DNA of 64,000 nt from Cunninghamia lanceolata (GCA_027924645.1 BSBN01001758.1:186001-250000); one strand, 5' to 3'. Counted from the stretch's first letter, positions 1 to 13,797 are shown. Made by a program: numbers and translations. The notes: generated by a model from the sequence alone, not told the origin.

Positions 1-2131
1 ATGTTTCTTGGCTTTCAGACTTGTGCAACATCTCTTTAGTTAATTCTTGTTTAACTTTAACGTGAATTTTCCTCCTCTCTTCAGGTGTGAAGTATACTGA
101 CACCTGCCCTTGTCTTATTTCTTCTGATGCAAAGATAGGCACTTGTGTTCTCCCTTCTGGCAAATCTACAACAATAGCTCTTGTCACGGGCTGCCCCATA
201 GGCATACCTTCCTCTTGCACTAACTCACTAAATATCATTGGTGCCTCTGCCCTCTCAATTGTACTTCTTGACTAGATGACCCTTCTTCTATGAATGTATC
301 AGAAGGTATGGCCACTGTTATTCCCAAAGCATAAGGATCTAACAAAGTTGCCTTTTTATCCTTACTCAATAATTTGGTTTCCATGAACCTTCTTTTCTTT
401 TCATAGAAACACATCAGCTCATCTCTGTCCTCCTTGTCTCTTTTCTTTCTTTTCTTCTTCTCAGTGACATCAATGCCTTGAGATTTCAACTCTTCTATTT
501 TATCAGCTAGCCATTTCTTAGAAAACAATAAAACAGGTGTAGATAATCCTTCCAAGGTTGTCTCTGTAGGAGCATCCCAATTTGGCTCACCAATGGGTAA
601 CATCTCTACCCCGTTTCTCTTATAACTTTCATGCAGTACCTCATCATCTTCAATCACCTCTTGGGGCACCCTGATATCCCCCATTGTCCTCATTTGTTCA
701 ATAGTCAACCTTTGATAAGCCCTTTTCCTTACCTCATGTTCAGTTTCACAATCAAACCAATAATCTTCAATATGAACATGATGTTTATATTTTCTATCTA
801 TGAACATTTGTATTCTGTGCAGTGGGTCAAAGCGCCTAGCCAAATTGAATTCTTCAAATGCATAATATCTTAGCTCTCTTTCTGACTGCTTTGCAGTTTC
901 CTCATTATGACAAGAATAATGGCCAATGACAACAGGGAACTTAATATTACCCCTATTATATCTGTTCTTATACATCTTGTATATATTCAAGACTTGCCTT
1001 GAATATTCCAGTAAAATTAGGTGATTCGATGGATATCTGGGTATCTTAAATGGTTTTCCCTCAAAACCCTCAACCCTGATATAAGTAAAAGTGGGGAACT
1101 GTATGAACAAAGAACTAAAATAGTTTATAACCTCTATTGTTTTTTTACTTATTCTTTTTTCTGTCTCCATTCAAAACTCTCACCATGTAATTATAGAACA
1201 CATCATTTACCCTTATATAATTTTTCAATGCATTTTCTTCCTGAAGATCTAGGTAATGATCATATATTAGTTTTTGGTCTAGCCCACTTTCCAAGGTGCC
1301 TACCCTTTGTATCCCAATCATTGGCAGTATTCCAGTAGCTAATGCATATATGACATATGAAGACATACTGAATCTTTTTGTTTTTTAAACGCCATAACCT
1401 ACCTATTTATGGATGTACTAATGGTTTTGGCCTAGTGAATACTTCCTTCCTTTGCTCTGACATATTCTATGACTTGAAACATCCAGGGCTCAAACATAAC
1501 TGCATCCCTCAATCCCACTAATCTACTAAACATGGTAATCATAAGATGAATTTCATCTTTGAAATTAATTCTATATAGATTCTTTGGAACCCTTATAGTA
1601 GCTTTGGGTTTATTCTTGGCCATGTACCATCCATAGAAAATAGCAGCTCTGCATGCTTTATCATTCGTTACAAAGTCTGTTGCATATTGGTCCATGTCAA
1701 TATCTATCATCTCATCCTTAAATTCCAGCCCAAAAGTACGGGTGATGTCTTCAATAGATAAATCAGCAATGCTTCTTCCTTCATGTATTACCTATCTGGT
1801 TTCCAAATTGTACCTTTCCATGCATTCCAATACCAATTCGCTAGCTTCCATAGCTAAAGGAAAACTAGCAGCTTTAAATAACCCTTTGCTCCAAATCCTT
1901 TCCATATCTTCAGAGGCATCTGATGCCGTGACCTTACGTAATACATCCTCTGCATCATATTGCCATATGATGGTATCTGTAACTAGTCCTCCCTTGTAAA
2001 ATGTCACCGTTGGAAACCCTCAATGTGCTGGCAACTCTTCCTTAGTAGTTTCTTGCCGTGGTTTCGTTTCCTTTTTTTATCTTTTCTCCTTCTTTTGCCA
2101 TGATAGTCAGCTTCTTTTTCTTTGGTGCCAT
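1..2131 (-). pseudogene. Broken ORF of an LTR element, unknown protein (plant-mobile-domain-like)
   Basis: Coding sense runs right to left. A plausible start is the ATG at 2131-2129, followed by a lysine-rich N-terminus. The longest open piece is 235-1170 (311 aa), and coding continues to the window edge in another frame below about 250. The frame is broken by a TAG near 1792, two TAGs near 1432 and 1395, a frameshift near 1380, one near 1150-1170 and one near 250-275. The protein has a run of aromatic and charged helices and a lysine/arginine-rich stretch near 440-480. I see no gag zinc knuckle, protease or polymerase motif. Its style resembles the transposon-borne 'putative plant transposon protein' or plant-mobile-domain families; this is inference only. 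It lies directly downstream, in its own sense, of LTR-like DNA ending at 6061, where gag would normally sit. Confidence 0.55.
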
Positions 2132-5100
2132 CCTGTAGAAGACAAGTACATTTTACCCTTTTTTTCATGCATGACTGTTAGGGTTTTTTACCCTAATTTC
2201 ACATTTTTTACCATGTTTTACCAGGTTTTACTTTAGAATTTGAATTATGTAACAATATTTAGTAAAATTGCTAAGTAAACACAACTGTTTGTGACAATTA
2301 ATTCCATTTTCCAATGTGACTAATCATAACAAAAACCATGCTCATACTATATGCACCATAATAACGTTTTAAGATACATACATGTTCCTCGACTAGCTTA
2401 ACTTTATAAGTGTTGAGTCGAAATACCATTTTAGCTATGCCGTTATCTCCTTGTAATCTCGTTCACCTCTGAATTTCTACTCACCTGGTTTAATTTCCAT
2501 TTGCTTTGCAATTTCTACTTCACAAATGTGATTATGAAATTGCCTCATACATTTTTGCCTTTATTATTTTCGCATTCTGCATTCCTGCCGTTAGTTGTGC
2601 ATTTATTACAACAATTAATGCATATAATTCGAATTAAGACCTTTTGTTTTAGATTTCACTTTTTAAATTTTTGTATCAGTTAACTTTTCCTTTCTGTGCA
2701 TCATTATGCATATTACGTTTTTTGTATGCCACAACTTTTGTATCTTCTTCTTTGTATGTTACTTTTATATATTGCTTTTATACAAATGATTGTGATACAA
2801 ATCAATACCCACTATGACGATATTATCCTTTGCTTCACTCTTATCTTGTATCTTTATTTTTGTACCTTAGAACATATACTCTTTTCATACATCTGAACAT
2901 ATACACGCGAGACTTTCCAAAATGTTTTTATATACTTAAACCAATTCCCCCTTTGTAAATACCCGTTCTGTATATCCATTTTGTATGTCAGTTTTGTATA
3001 TCACTTTACATACAAAACCAAGACATCGAATATTTCCTCTCACTTTTAAACCCTTTTTGCATCACAAGTCATCATAAGTCATCTTTCTACTTTAGACTTG
3101 TCACCTCGAGTTTCATTCATCCGCATAAGCCTTACCACTTGTAACTTACCATTTTAGACTTTTACATTTATCTTTTGTATGTATCATTTTTGTATACGAA
3201 ATACAACATGATATACAAATAAACACAAACCTCAACCACTTCCAAACTTGTATTTAAAACATCATCGAGTCCCCTTTTGTACAACCCTCAATGCGGAAAT
3301 ACAAAACAACAAACCTTAGGATTTATACTTACCTCTGAGTGAAAGCACGTACCCTCCCCAAGATTCGGACTTGCACATTAATCTTTTGTATGTATGTTTA
3401 ATATGCATAAGCTTTATACATACAAAAATGCGTAATAAAAGACACGAATTTCAACCTCTTAATCATGCCTTCGCTTGTACTTTTTCTTATAATGAATGCT
3501 ACAATCTCTAAGGCACGATTAAAAGAAATCTGATACATTAATGTCATTAACTTCATTAGACTTTTGGCACACGCGACTTAACACTTTCACTTATGCACAT
3601 TCAATTCCTTCCAGACCCCATTAATGGTGATTGAACCTGCAACTTGTGTAAAATTCCTATTTAAATGCTTGTGTAACAACTAATTTTATACGCCTCATAT
3701 TTTAAAAGCATTCTGTAAATATGACAACTCCCATTTGCCTTCTTAGCTCTAGGTGACAAACTACCTTTTTTAGTCCAATTTCAGACGTTCGTTTGAAAGG
3801 ATTAATTTGGTGGCATGGAAACCCCATGCTTCAAGATTTAGAACTAGAAGCTGTAAAGATGGTACTAGGCACAAGCTTCTTAACTAGTAGGGATAATTAT
3901 AGAGTCAATTCAGATATTGTCTCATGGTTTCTTGCCTCCATTCTGGACTTAAACATCAACAATATAGAGGTCTTCTTATTACTACAGGGCCTTTTCAAAG
4001 CAGATTACAAACTCATAGACATCGATGTTCTCTTAGCAGCTGATCTGGGGAGAGGTGTACCACAGGCTTTGGAACTTTACCTGGCTAGTATTCCTGGTGC
4101 TCAATTCGTTAGACTGCCATTTCTTATGCACCTTCCGGACCAGGCCTTAGCCCGTCATAGATATTGGGCCAGGGTTGGCCTCAGTTTTCTACGGTTGTCC
4201 TGAGGATTGGAAATATCGCAGAATCCAGACTGGATTACCCATTTTGCAGACATAGTCCGCATTGGCATTTTCTATGGAAATCCCTAGGCTACACATTGCT
4301 TTTTTTGTTAACATTTTGATCTCTCTGTCCTTACCATGACTTCAAATTTTGACCATGGCATATGTAAATACACCCTCTCTTGATTATACATACTTTACTC
4401 ATATACAATATAAGCTGTAGCTAACCTTGATGTGTTTATATGATCGTAAGTTTCTTTCCTGGTTAATTCCTTTTTCTATACTTGTACCACGCAATCTTGT
4501 TTTTCAAATTAGTTTCAGATTCTTGTTACATTCAATTCTGCAATCCATACCATATGGCATTTTATATCATTCTGCACTATGTTTGATTTCACTCTATTTT
4601 CAATTCTGTATATGTATGTTCTTACTTTTGTATCTCGAATGCATGTCGAATAATTGCATATACAAAATGGAGGGAAGTAAATGCGGACCTTAATTTAATT
4701 TAATTGCCGTTTATACCCAATCAGGTCCATTTTGTATATAAAAGGCTTTGACTGTTTCAACAGATATGTATATCCCCTTTTGAAATACAAAAACCAACTA
4801 TCCCAACAATACCAACCCGAAAATATATACAAAAAGATTTGCATATAGCATACAAAACTCTCAACTTCACATGCATACAAATAGACTTCACTTTGTTTTG
4901 CACTTTTTCACTAGGCATTATAATTTTCAACATTTTTACAACACGTGCCATTTTTCCCATACCACCACATAAAACCACAAGCACATCCACGCAACCAAAG
5001 CAAAAGCCATAGCAAGGGTCCTCATTTTGCTAAAAGGTAAGATGGGGTATGTTTTGAACATCACAACACTTCCTTTCATTTCTCCTGCCAGAAGCATACA

Positions 5101-6061
5101 TGCCAAAAAAGAAAAATAGCTAACAACAATACTATCAACTTCTCTTTCGAGAGTATGGGATTCTCTCAACTCCCCCCAAACTCCACGATGCAAAGCTATC
5201 TCATCCTAAATCTCCACAAGAGGGCATGACATCGGCGAGCTGCCTTAGTCACCCCCGTGGCCAAGTGGGTTATTCCCACTCCTTCCCTTGTTTCGAGGGT
5301 TGAGGGAGAAATGCTCTCCTACGTGAGCATGAAGATAACATCTAAAATTATATTCTAACACAAAGAAATAAATATTAATATTTTAATAAAAACCATTATC
5401 TTTATCACTATATCATTACTTAACAAATATATATATTGACTCAATGGTAACATTACCATTTCAACATAAGTCGATATTTGACAATGGCTAAGGTGCGAGA
5501 GTGGGTCGAGACCTTCTCCCCCATCACCACCTTATGCTTACGTCAGCTTCAAATACTAAGCAAAGCAAAGAAAGAGATCGTGAAACTCTTTCGACCAAAT
5601 CAACGAAGGTTGACGTTGGAAAACCTTTTCCCCACGTCAAATCAATAATGGTCAAATCTAGGATAATCTCGAGATAGCAAGTAATAGTCACATGCCTTAT
5701 CTCGCATGGGTTCACATAATGATCATTTTAAGACTTCAAATGGCAAACCAGTCTTTTCAGAATATCTATCCCCTTCTCTCTAGTGATACTCTCCTTCCAT
5801 TCTTGAAGGAAGATTCCTTTCCTGGTTACACTCACAGTCATACAAAGCATGATTAGTGTATCATCAATAAATCATAAAACATTATGATAAAATAATCTCA
5901 ACAACATGTAATTTCATGTCAAATCTAAGCATTAATCACAATCCATATAATCAATGATTTATCTTGATATTTTCCACAAACATCAAATCATTAACCTATG
6001 ATTATTTATCCATTTTACCACATAAAATTTAAGATTAAGCTTAGTCAAGATTAGGGATGTA
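2132..6061 (-). mobile_element. LTR-like non-coding region of the leftmost element
   Basis: The right edge is sharp. The sequence ends GGGATGTAACA at 6061, the mirror of an LTR starting TGTTACATCC, and the DNA that follows (GTGACAAATATG) is continuous in the second repeat B copy at 47382. An LTR terminus was therefore inserted here. No second copy of this edge is visible, so the element must extend past the left end of the window. The left edge of the LTR is not defined: I found no primer-binding site near 2132-2300. 2690-3430 and 4480-4870 are rich in TTGTATA/TATACAA words, as in the gypsy LTRs at 34850-35800. Confidence 0.5.
3826..4203 (+). CDS. Hypothetical small ORF inside the LTR-like region
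   Basis: This ORF lies antisense to the surrounding element. Its first ATG is at 3826; the frame is open from a TTG at 3793. It gives about 125 residues, leucine-rich with mixed charge, ending in a TGA at 4201-4203. No signal peptide, membrane segment or known motif is visible. Its base composition is less AT-rich than its surroundings, which is why I list it. It could be a captured exon, an antisense ORF of the LTR, or chance. I do not recognise it. Confidence 0.2.
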   Translation: MLQDLELEAVKMVLGTSFLTSRDNYRVNSDIVSWFLASILDLNINNIEVFLLLQGLFKADYKLIDIDVLLAADLGRGVPQALELYLASIPGAQFVRLPFLMHLPDQALARHRYWARVGLSFLRLS

Positions 6062-7608
6062 ACAGTGACAAATATGTTTATAGTTCTCAAACTTGGGTGT
6101 ATTAGTCTTATTGAAATTTAGATCTTTGTGAAACTTATTGGTAGGCATTTTGAAATGAAGTCCTTTAAATATTAAAACCCTAATTCTATAGTCAATTTAT
6201 ATTTTGATGATTTGTCCCCACTTTAATAGATCTAAGTAGTTAGTTTTGACTCTAGTCTACATGGAAATCATTAAGAAGAGTCTATGTAACATTGATCATT
6301 AACTTGGATCTTGATAAGATTTTGGGTAACATGGCAATTATTTTTAATGAAGTTCAATTTACATTAATAAGAAGTATGGATGGTATTGGTAGTGTAATAT
6401 GTGCCATTAATGTTGTCTTATGCATGTAGTAAATCTTTTGCATTAGCATGAAGCTTCTCAAGGAAGCTAGTTGAGTTCTTGAACCCTAGTTTTATCAATT
6501 GTTCTTTGTTTACCATCCTAGATGGTGGAGCACTAACATTTTAATTGTTGGAGGAGGTCAGTTCTATTGTTCACTATCATTTTGTGCAATCCAAGCTCTT
6601 GAATAGGTAAGTTACCTACATTATTCCAATTTATGAGCTATAAACTAGAATTCATTTTGAGTGTTGCTCATATAAATTGTTTTATTGTATTTTAGGGATG
6701 ATATAAGCAATATTATGTCACGAAAAATGAGACTTTTTGTTTTTTTCATGTTTTTTAAGTTCTTAAGTGCAATTTGTAGTCATATTTTGTTCACAACTAA
6801 GGTGTATCATTCTTTACACTAGTTTGTAATCAATGAATGTCATGTTTTTAAGGGTGCAAATGGATTTTAATAGCAAGTGAGTTATTCTGGTAAGTGCATG
6901 TAGTTTGTTTGACAAAGGAATGAAAGCATAAAAGTAATTTTTTTCTAATCTAGTCATTCCATTGAGCTTTTAGTAGAGATGTACCTTTTATATGTTTCCA
7001 TTATCCTTTGAATGGTTTCAAACCATATGTTGTTGTGGCTAGTAATTGTCTTTGAAGTGGGTATTGAAGTGGTACTTGTCTTTTGTTATTTGACTACTAT
7101 ATAAGCCTTTGAAGCTAGAATATATGAAATCAAAGTAAGGTGGTGAAAACATGTTCATCATAATTTTGTGCTAGATTTGAGCTCGAATTTGATATTGTAG
7201 AATAGAGGTCCTGTTTCAAGTTTGATTCATAGCAAACATGCATTTTACTCTTCAATTACATATTTACATGCATGATATAATCCATGTGGTGTCTTTCAAA
7301 GCTAATTTTTAATTGAACCAGGGAGCATTAAATGTTTGAAATGGATGTGGTGTAGTCAATCAACTATATTGAAAGTTTATAAACTTGTTCTTAGTATCTA
7401 GGATATACAACAAGTTGTTTGCATTATCATATTAAAACTTGTGTTTTTCAAATGGTGGTACTCTTTTATTAATTTGTGGTCTTGTTCAATAGGTTTCAAG
7501 GATTCATTTAGGTTAGTTAGAAAATCATTATTATGAGCTTTGTCTTCCTTTCAAGACAATTAATACATATTTGGCTTTTGATATAAATAGACCTTGAATA
7601 ATTTGTTT
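6062..7608. repeat. Repeat B, copy 1, left part
   Basis: This AT-rich segment matches 47382-48960 in the same orientation, at roughly 85-90% identity by eye with small indels. It carries no ORF. Its left end is cut by the LTR terminus at 6061 and its right end by the LINE inserted at 7608. The nature of the parent repeat is unknown. It could be a long LTR pair or an old segmental copy. Confidence 0.75.
7590..7608. repeat. Target-site duplication of the LINE, left copy
   Basis: A 19-bp direct repeat starting GACCTTGAATAATTTG, identical to 15315-15333. Its inner edge is ambiguous by a few T residues because the LINE ends in an A-rich tail on the minus strand. Confidence 0.9.
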
Positions 7609-7810
7609 TTGATAATATAAGGTGGCTAAAACAAGGGGCCAAACCCTTACAAAATAGCAAAAAGAAACCCCAGAGGCATCATCACAAAAGAGCCTCGAAA
7701 CAGTTACAGCATAATCCGCTTAACCAGCATAAATAGCATAGACAACAAAAGCAACCAAAAGACAGTATATAAGAAGTAGCAGAGGAGCGACAGCATAAAA
7801 GAAACTAGAA

Positions 7811-9585
7811 CTAAGGAGAAAGATTGTCTCCTCTTTTAGCCATGGAATCAATAAAATCATCCAACTTTTTAGAGTTCTCATCTGTGTCAACAGCAACAGT
7901 AGCCCCAAGATCCTGCAGCATAGAAAGATTAAGTAAAACAACACGCTTGAGCATAGTGGAAAAGGACTACTCCAGCTTCTCAACATGGCCCCTCAGGGCC
8001 GAAATGTCATTCCTGTAACCAGCATCTATCTCTGTTTCATCAGCAGCTTCCTCCACAAACATCTTTCCCACTTCGTCAGCATTACCCTCAGAATCTCCAA
8101 CAACCCCATCAGTAGTCTCCAACAATTTGTTCCCATTCTTACCATCTGCATCCTCAGAAATCTCCTGTACTTCCATAACCTTAGCCTCATCACCCTGAGT
8201 GGACTCATCAGATGCACTCTCAGAATAATCTATAAGTTTAGCTTTGGGCGCAGGTTTTCCAGCAATCCTCCCCGACCGCCTAACCCCTGAGGAAAAGCCC
8301 TCCTTAATATCCTTAGCAGACAAATTAGATTTGTTGCCCTACCCCACAAGGGTACTGCAAAGAGTTTTAGGGGTCCCCACAGCAACCCCCACAGTATCCT
8401 CTTCCACTTCTCTTATCTTCCTCTTCTTGCTCTTCCCACTAACTTTAGAAACCGGGGTGTTAGTAGTGGTCGCCAGGGGAATCTCCTCAGTAGTAGAAAA
8501 TGAAACCCCTTTCATCTTAGGAGAAATAGGGGAAGGGCCCAGCTCTTCAAAAACAACACTATCCTCAAGGTTGGTAGACATTTCCCCACTATGAGACTGA
8601 ATAGGCTTAGACGGCTCCAAGGCAAGGTGGAAATTGTATAAGTAGAGGATGAGACCCTGATGCAGGGGAATGGGTTTCTTGGAAGGCTTCTTGGCTAATT
8701 TAGCTCTAACCCTAAGAACTGAATGCTCAAGGGAAGACAGTAAATAAAACAAAAAACTAATATGAGCATTGCGCCTAAAGTGATTCAGAAGGGGAAGATG
8801 ATAATTGTAGAACCTGGTGAAGTGCCCCTCCAGTGTGAAGTACTTCATAAGGAGAAAACACACCCCGTCCCACAGCTCAGGTAGCTTAGCACGTTTGAAA
8901 CCTCCCTGAAAAGGAACGAGTTCTTCACCATCCCCAAGGAATAACTTCTGGTTAGAATGGTCCACCGGTTTAGCTTTCCTCTGTAGTTTGATCCCCTGAG
9001 TCGACATGCCAGACGCCATAGCAATAACATTCTCAGAAATCTCAAACCCAATTCCCCCCACAGTGACGCGCTGGTTTTGCCAAGACCTAGCAAATTGCTC
9101 AGACAGATTTTCATCATAACCATTAAGATGTTCCAAATAAGGGCTGATACCGCCTTCCTTACAGTAGTGCCAGACCATAGGATTGTCTTTAAACTCACAA
9201 CAGGAAATGGGTTCTGTTCGGATTCTATCGCCACCCATATTAGCCTTCCAGACAAAGTACAGAAACCCCAAAACTTCATAGAGTTAGTGTGCAGGGTAAC
9301 ATTAACCACTTGATCGGGGATAATGATAGTGGTAATAAATCTGCACGCATTATCATTAATGAGAGCCACCTTATGAGCTTGACGCCTACTCTTCTCATGC
9401 TCAATCATGATTTTTTGGCATTCGCTATAATTAACAGGTAAGCAACTCGACTTACCAGGAGGGAGTAATAAGGTAGAAGTGACATTAAGCAGAGAAGTAC
9501 AAAAAATCATGTACTTCAAGATACACGTCAGCATATTCCAACAAAGCTGATGGAGAGAGCTGTCTTTCCAAGAATATTGACTCAT
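7811..9585 (-). pseudogene. LINE ORF3, unrecognised protein of about 590 residues
   Basis: It starts at the ATG 9585-9583, which shares one base with the ORF2 stop (TGATG). It runs 1775 nt to a TAG at 7813-7811, leaving only about 200 nt of 3' UTR. One frameshift near 9265-9270 joins the N-terminal part (9585-9270) to the rest. TAGs at 8341-8339 and 7969-7967 interrupt it. The N-terminal two thirds are helical and aromatic-rich, reminiscent of plant-mobile or 'putative plant transposon protein' domains. A lysine/serine-rich linker follows (about 8680-8390), then the basic motif RRSGRIAGKP near 8280, an acidic stretch, and a heptad-like helix near 8000-7850. It may be a captured transposon protein used as an accessory factor. 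The function is unknown. Confidence 0.7.
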
Positions 9586-12500
9586 CAACACGTCACTTCC
9601 TTTTGAATTAAGTCCCTTATGATTAAAGGGATTTGATTAACTTGGCGCCAACAACGCCAATTTGAAAATTGTTGGCCAAGGTCAGCAAAGGCGTCCGCAA
9701 ACCCATTACCCTCTCTATATATATGAGATATATCCACGCTGGGAATCCTTTGCAGAAGGATCTGGATATCCACTATAAGATCTTTCAACTCCCAACCACA
9801 AGTCGACACATTATTAACCGCATCAATAACCAGTTTAGAATCCCCCTGAACATACAATTGCCTAATACCAAGAGAAATAACCAACTTCACCCCCCATAGA
9901 AGAGCAGTGGCTTCAGCATAATTGTTGCTTTGACAGGCTATCCCGCCAGCATAAGCAGCAACCATCCACCCTTTATCATCCCTTATAATCCTGCCACCAC
10001 TAGCCCTGCCATCTGCCTTAGATGCCCCATCAAAGTTTAGTTTGAGCCAATTCAGCCTCGGGGGAATCCATCTAGTATTTAATCTCTGCAACTGTTTGGA
10101 ATTATTATGAGCTAGAATTTGGTTTAGGATCTTCCAATTAGCAGCAATTTGCTCCTCTTCGTGAGAAAGAGGTTTCTCCACAATTTTGATGTGGGAATTA
10201 GTCACACTTTCCATGAGGATCGTAGCAAAGGAATGAAGAACCTGAGAGGTGTCCCTAGCAACATCCCTAAATATTTGATAATTATGTTCTTTCCATAAAG
10301 TCCAACCAAGACAGGGCAGAGTTTGGTTCCATAGCTCAATAAGCCAGGGATGAGAGAAGGTAGGACACCAACTGGTAATGACTTGATATCATAATTACAA
10401 ACCCACTGAATGCCAAAATTCTTTAAGATCATATTCTAGACTTCCCTGGCAAAATCACAGTGGATAATTAAATGAGAGACTGTTTCCTCCTCTTTTAGGC
10501 ACAAACAACACCTATAGACCAGAGTAAATCCCCTCCTCTGTAAGTTATCTTGGGTCAGAATTTTGTTATGAACAATAGCCCACCAAAACATGTTGATTTT
10601 AGGAAGAAGTTTGTGGTTCCAAACTTTCCTCCAAATCTCATTTCTATGCACCTCAGGAACCAGCAGATGGTAAGCAGATTTGACAAAAAAACAACCTTGT
10701 TTATCCGGCCACCAATACTGCTCATCTTCTCTAGGGAAAAGAGGAATTTTGACCCCCTGTATCAAATGTTGAACATACCGCATCCTAGGAGTGAGATCAG
10801 GGCGATGGGTACAACAATCCAATAAGTTTCTCTAGCTCCTAATACCATTATTATTATACATATAATGGCATACTTTATCCCCAAAAAAATGAGTAGCAAT
10901 GCCAGCTATAACTCCATAATCCCCTTGAGTAACAAGAGCCTTATCACTCATCCAGATATCTTTCCAGAAATTAATAGAATTTCCATTCCCCAGTTTCCAT
11001 CTAAGCCCCTATTTGAGAAGACTTCTTGACTTCAGCATTTTGTTCTAGATAACAGATCCCTGGGGGATCCCTTCCTGTTGGAGAAAACTGAAATGATCAA
11101 TTCCATGAAGATACTTGGCTTGCATAATGTCCCCCCATTCTTTATGGTTGTGGATCAAATTCCAGTTGATTTTGGAAAGGAGGGCTTTATTCATATTCCT
11201 GATAGATCTGATGTTAAGACCACCATGAGATTTGGGAAGACAAACTTTCTCCCAACTAACCAAAGACATTCGCTATTTGTCTTCCACCCCCGTCCATAAG
11301 AATTTTCTTTGAATCTGTTCTAATTTGTCAGCAAAAAAACTAGGTATCTAAAAAAGGGACAGGAAAGAAGTAGGAATACCTTGCAAGGAAGCACGTAGAA
11401 GCTGTAATTTGCCCACACTACTGAGTAATTTCCCCTTCCAGCCAACCAACTTCTTCTGAGTTCTTTCCAAAACTCCATTCCAAAATCCTTGAGACACCTC
11501 TTTGACCGTAAGGGGGAGGCCAAGATAAATAGCAGGAAGTTCAGCTTCAGCACAGCCAATAATATTAATAATTTTTTGCCGGAGATCATTTGGAGTATTA
11601 AAAAAAATACACATTGCTCTTTTGAAAGTTTATGCCTTGACTAGAAGCTTTGGCATAATCATTTAAAATATTCTTCCAACTATGAGCTTCGACCACAGAA
11701 GAGATGCCAAAGAGGATGGTGTCATCCACAAACTGCTGCACAGACATAGGAGGAAGGGAGGAAGCAGGTTTAATGCCCATAATTTCTTTAGAGGAAATCT
11801 TAGAGTGGACAAATCTCCCAAGGGCCTCCGCCATCATGATAAACAAGTAAGGTGAGAGGGGATCCCCCTGTCTGATTCCCCTCAAAGAAGAGAAAAAACC
11901 CCTAGGGACCCCATTAACCAGAACCGAGAATTCAGCAGTAGAAACAACCTCACGAATGAGAAGAGAAATTTTATCATTAAAACCAAAACTTCAAACAGGA
12001 ATTTTCATGAAACTCTATCATAGGCTTTAGAGATATCTAATTTAAGGGCCATGCCAGGGATTCTACTCTTGTCCATGGAATGAATAGTTTCATGAGTGGA
12101 TATCACAGCATCAAGAATTTGACGACCAGGGACAAAGCCTTTCTGAGAAGGGGAAATAATTTTATCCAAAAAAGGTTGAAATCTCAGGACAATCACTTTA
12201 GTGCACAGCTTATAGACGGTATTGCACAAGCTAATGGGTCTGAAATCAGAGAGATGAGTAGGCTTCGGATTTTTAGGGACAAGGACAATAAAAGTATTAT
12301 TAATCTGCTTTAGAAGTCTACCGGTTCTGAAAAAGTCTCTAATAGCAATAGTGAGGTTAGCCCCCATAATATCCCAATATTCCTAAAAAAATATTGGAAG
12401 AAAGCCATCAGGGCCAGGAGCTTTGAAAGGGCCCATAGAAAATAAGACAGCGTGAACCTCCTCCTCAGAAATAGGTTTTAGCATTTCCAAATTGTCTTCT

Positions 12501-13797
12501 TCAGTTATCAAGCAGGGGATTTTATCAATGAACTGGTCCATAACTCTTCCATTCCCAGCATTGCTAGCTTGGTCAGACAGCAAATTCTAAAAAAAAACAT
12601 AGCTTGGTCTCCAATCTCAGTATCCTCCATAATAATATTGCCATTTTCCAACCATAATTTTTATATGGAGTTAGCCTTCCTATGTTTCATGGCTGAGAGA
12701 TGGAAAAAAACCGTATTCCTATCTCCCTCTTTGAGCCACTGAACCTTGGACTTCTGTTTCCAGAAAACCTCTTCTCTACTCATAAGATTCTTCCAATCAG
12801 AAATTAGATCGCACTCCTCCTGAATAATATCCTCTAGAGCATCTCCTTGAGCCATTAGCTGTTGAAGTTCTGCTAATCTCCTAGAGATATTTTTCTTCTA
12901 AATAAACATATTGCCAAAACTATATCTGTTCCACCCACGAACTTCCTATTTAATGTGAAGGAGCTTTTTGACCAACCTAAACATAGGAGTACCCTGAATG
13001 GGAATTTTCCACCATTGATCCACAATGTTTCTAAAATCTCTATGTTTAATCCACATAGCTTCAAATCGGAAGGGGAAAGGACCACGTTTGCACTGATCCT
13101 TCCAATTGAAGAAAATAGGGCAATGGTCAGACATGGTTCTAGGAAGAGCCTGCAGACTCATATTATGATGGTTATCCCAATTGCTAGAAATAAGAAATCT
13201 GTCCAATTTAACCTGGATCATTTGATCTCCTCTTCTTCTGTTAGACCAGGTGAAGTTCTGATTCTGCAGCTCCATATCCAGTGAACCAAAAGCATTGATA
13301 AATTTTGCAAAGTCAAACATGCTATCAGAATAATCAAGAATCCCCCCAGATTTCTCTGAAGGATATAAAGGAGTATTAAAATCACCAGCCAACATCCAAC
13401 GGGAGCGCAGGGAATTGGAAAGAGTGGTACTCAAATCAATCCACAGAGTTTTCCTCAGAGCTCTAGTATTAGGGGCATAAATATTGATTAAGGACCAATT
13501 TAAGGAAGGCAAAGAGAAGTTAACAACCAGAAAATGCTTACTAGAAACAACAAGCGAGCCCTGGAGTTTAGCATCGTTCCACATTGTGACAATCCCGCCA
13601 GAGGCTCCCGTAGCTAGGCTAATGCAGAAAGCAGCCTTGGGCCATATATAATCAGCTATCTTCTTAAAGCTCTCCTCATTCATCTTAACCTCCTGAAGTA
13701 ACAAAATATCTAACTTATTGTCCAGAACACAATTTTTTACTTTAAACTGTTTGGTGGGACTATTGAAGTCCCTCAAATTCCAGGATAGAATCCTCAT
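9585..13797 (-). pseudogene. LINE ORF2 (endonuclease, reverse transcriptase, zinc finger, RNase H)
   Basis: About 1400 codons from the ATG at 13797-13795. The apurinic-type endonuclease (13797 to about 13090) has ILSWNLRDF, LLLQEVKM, NIYAPN, LAGDFNTP and SDHCPIF. The reverse transcriptase (about 12600-11350) has DFRPISLCN, LKLDISKAYDRV, RGIRQGDPLSPYLF and the FVDD active site near 11735. A zf-RVT cysteine/histidine finger lies near 10600-10440. The RNase H (about 10075-9640) keeps four acidic residues (FDGA, AEAT, GDSK, FADAFAD) and is of the type found in plant L1 elements. Breaks include a frameshift near 12950, a TAA near 12661, a TAG near 12383, a TGA near 12005 and frame changes near 11600-11050. 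The TGA end (9587-9585) overlaps the ORF3 ATG. Confidence 0.9.

Noticed and set aside
8845..9591. 248-aa minus-strand ORF taken as a single gene
   Set aside because: Only its first part (9585 to about 9270) belongs to ORF3. Beyond the frameshift, the real coding continues in the frame of 9271-8339.
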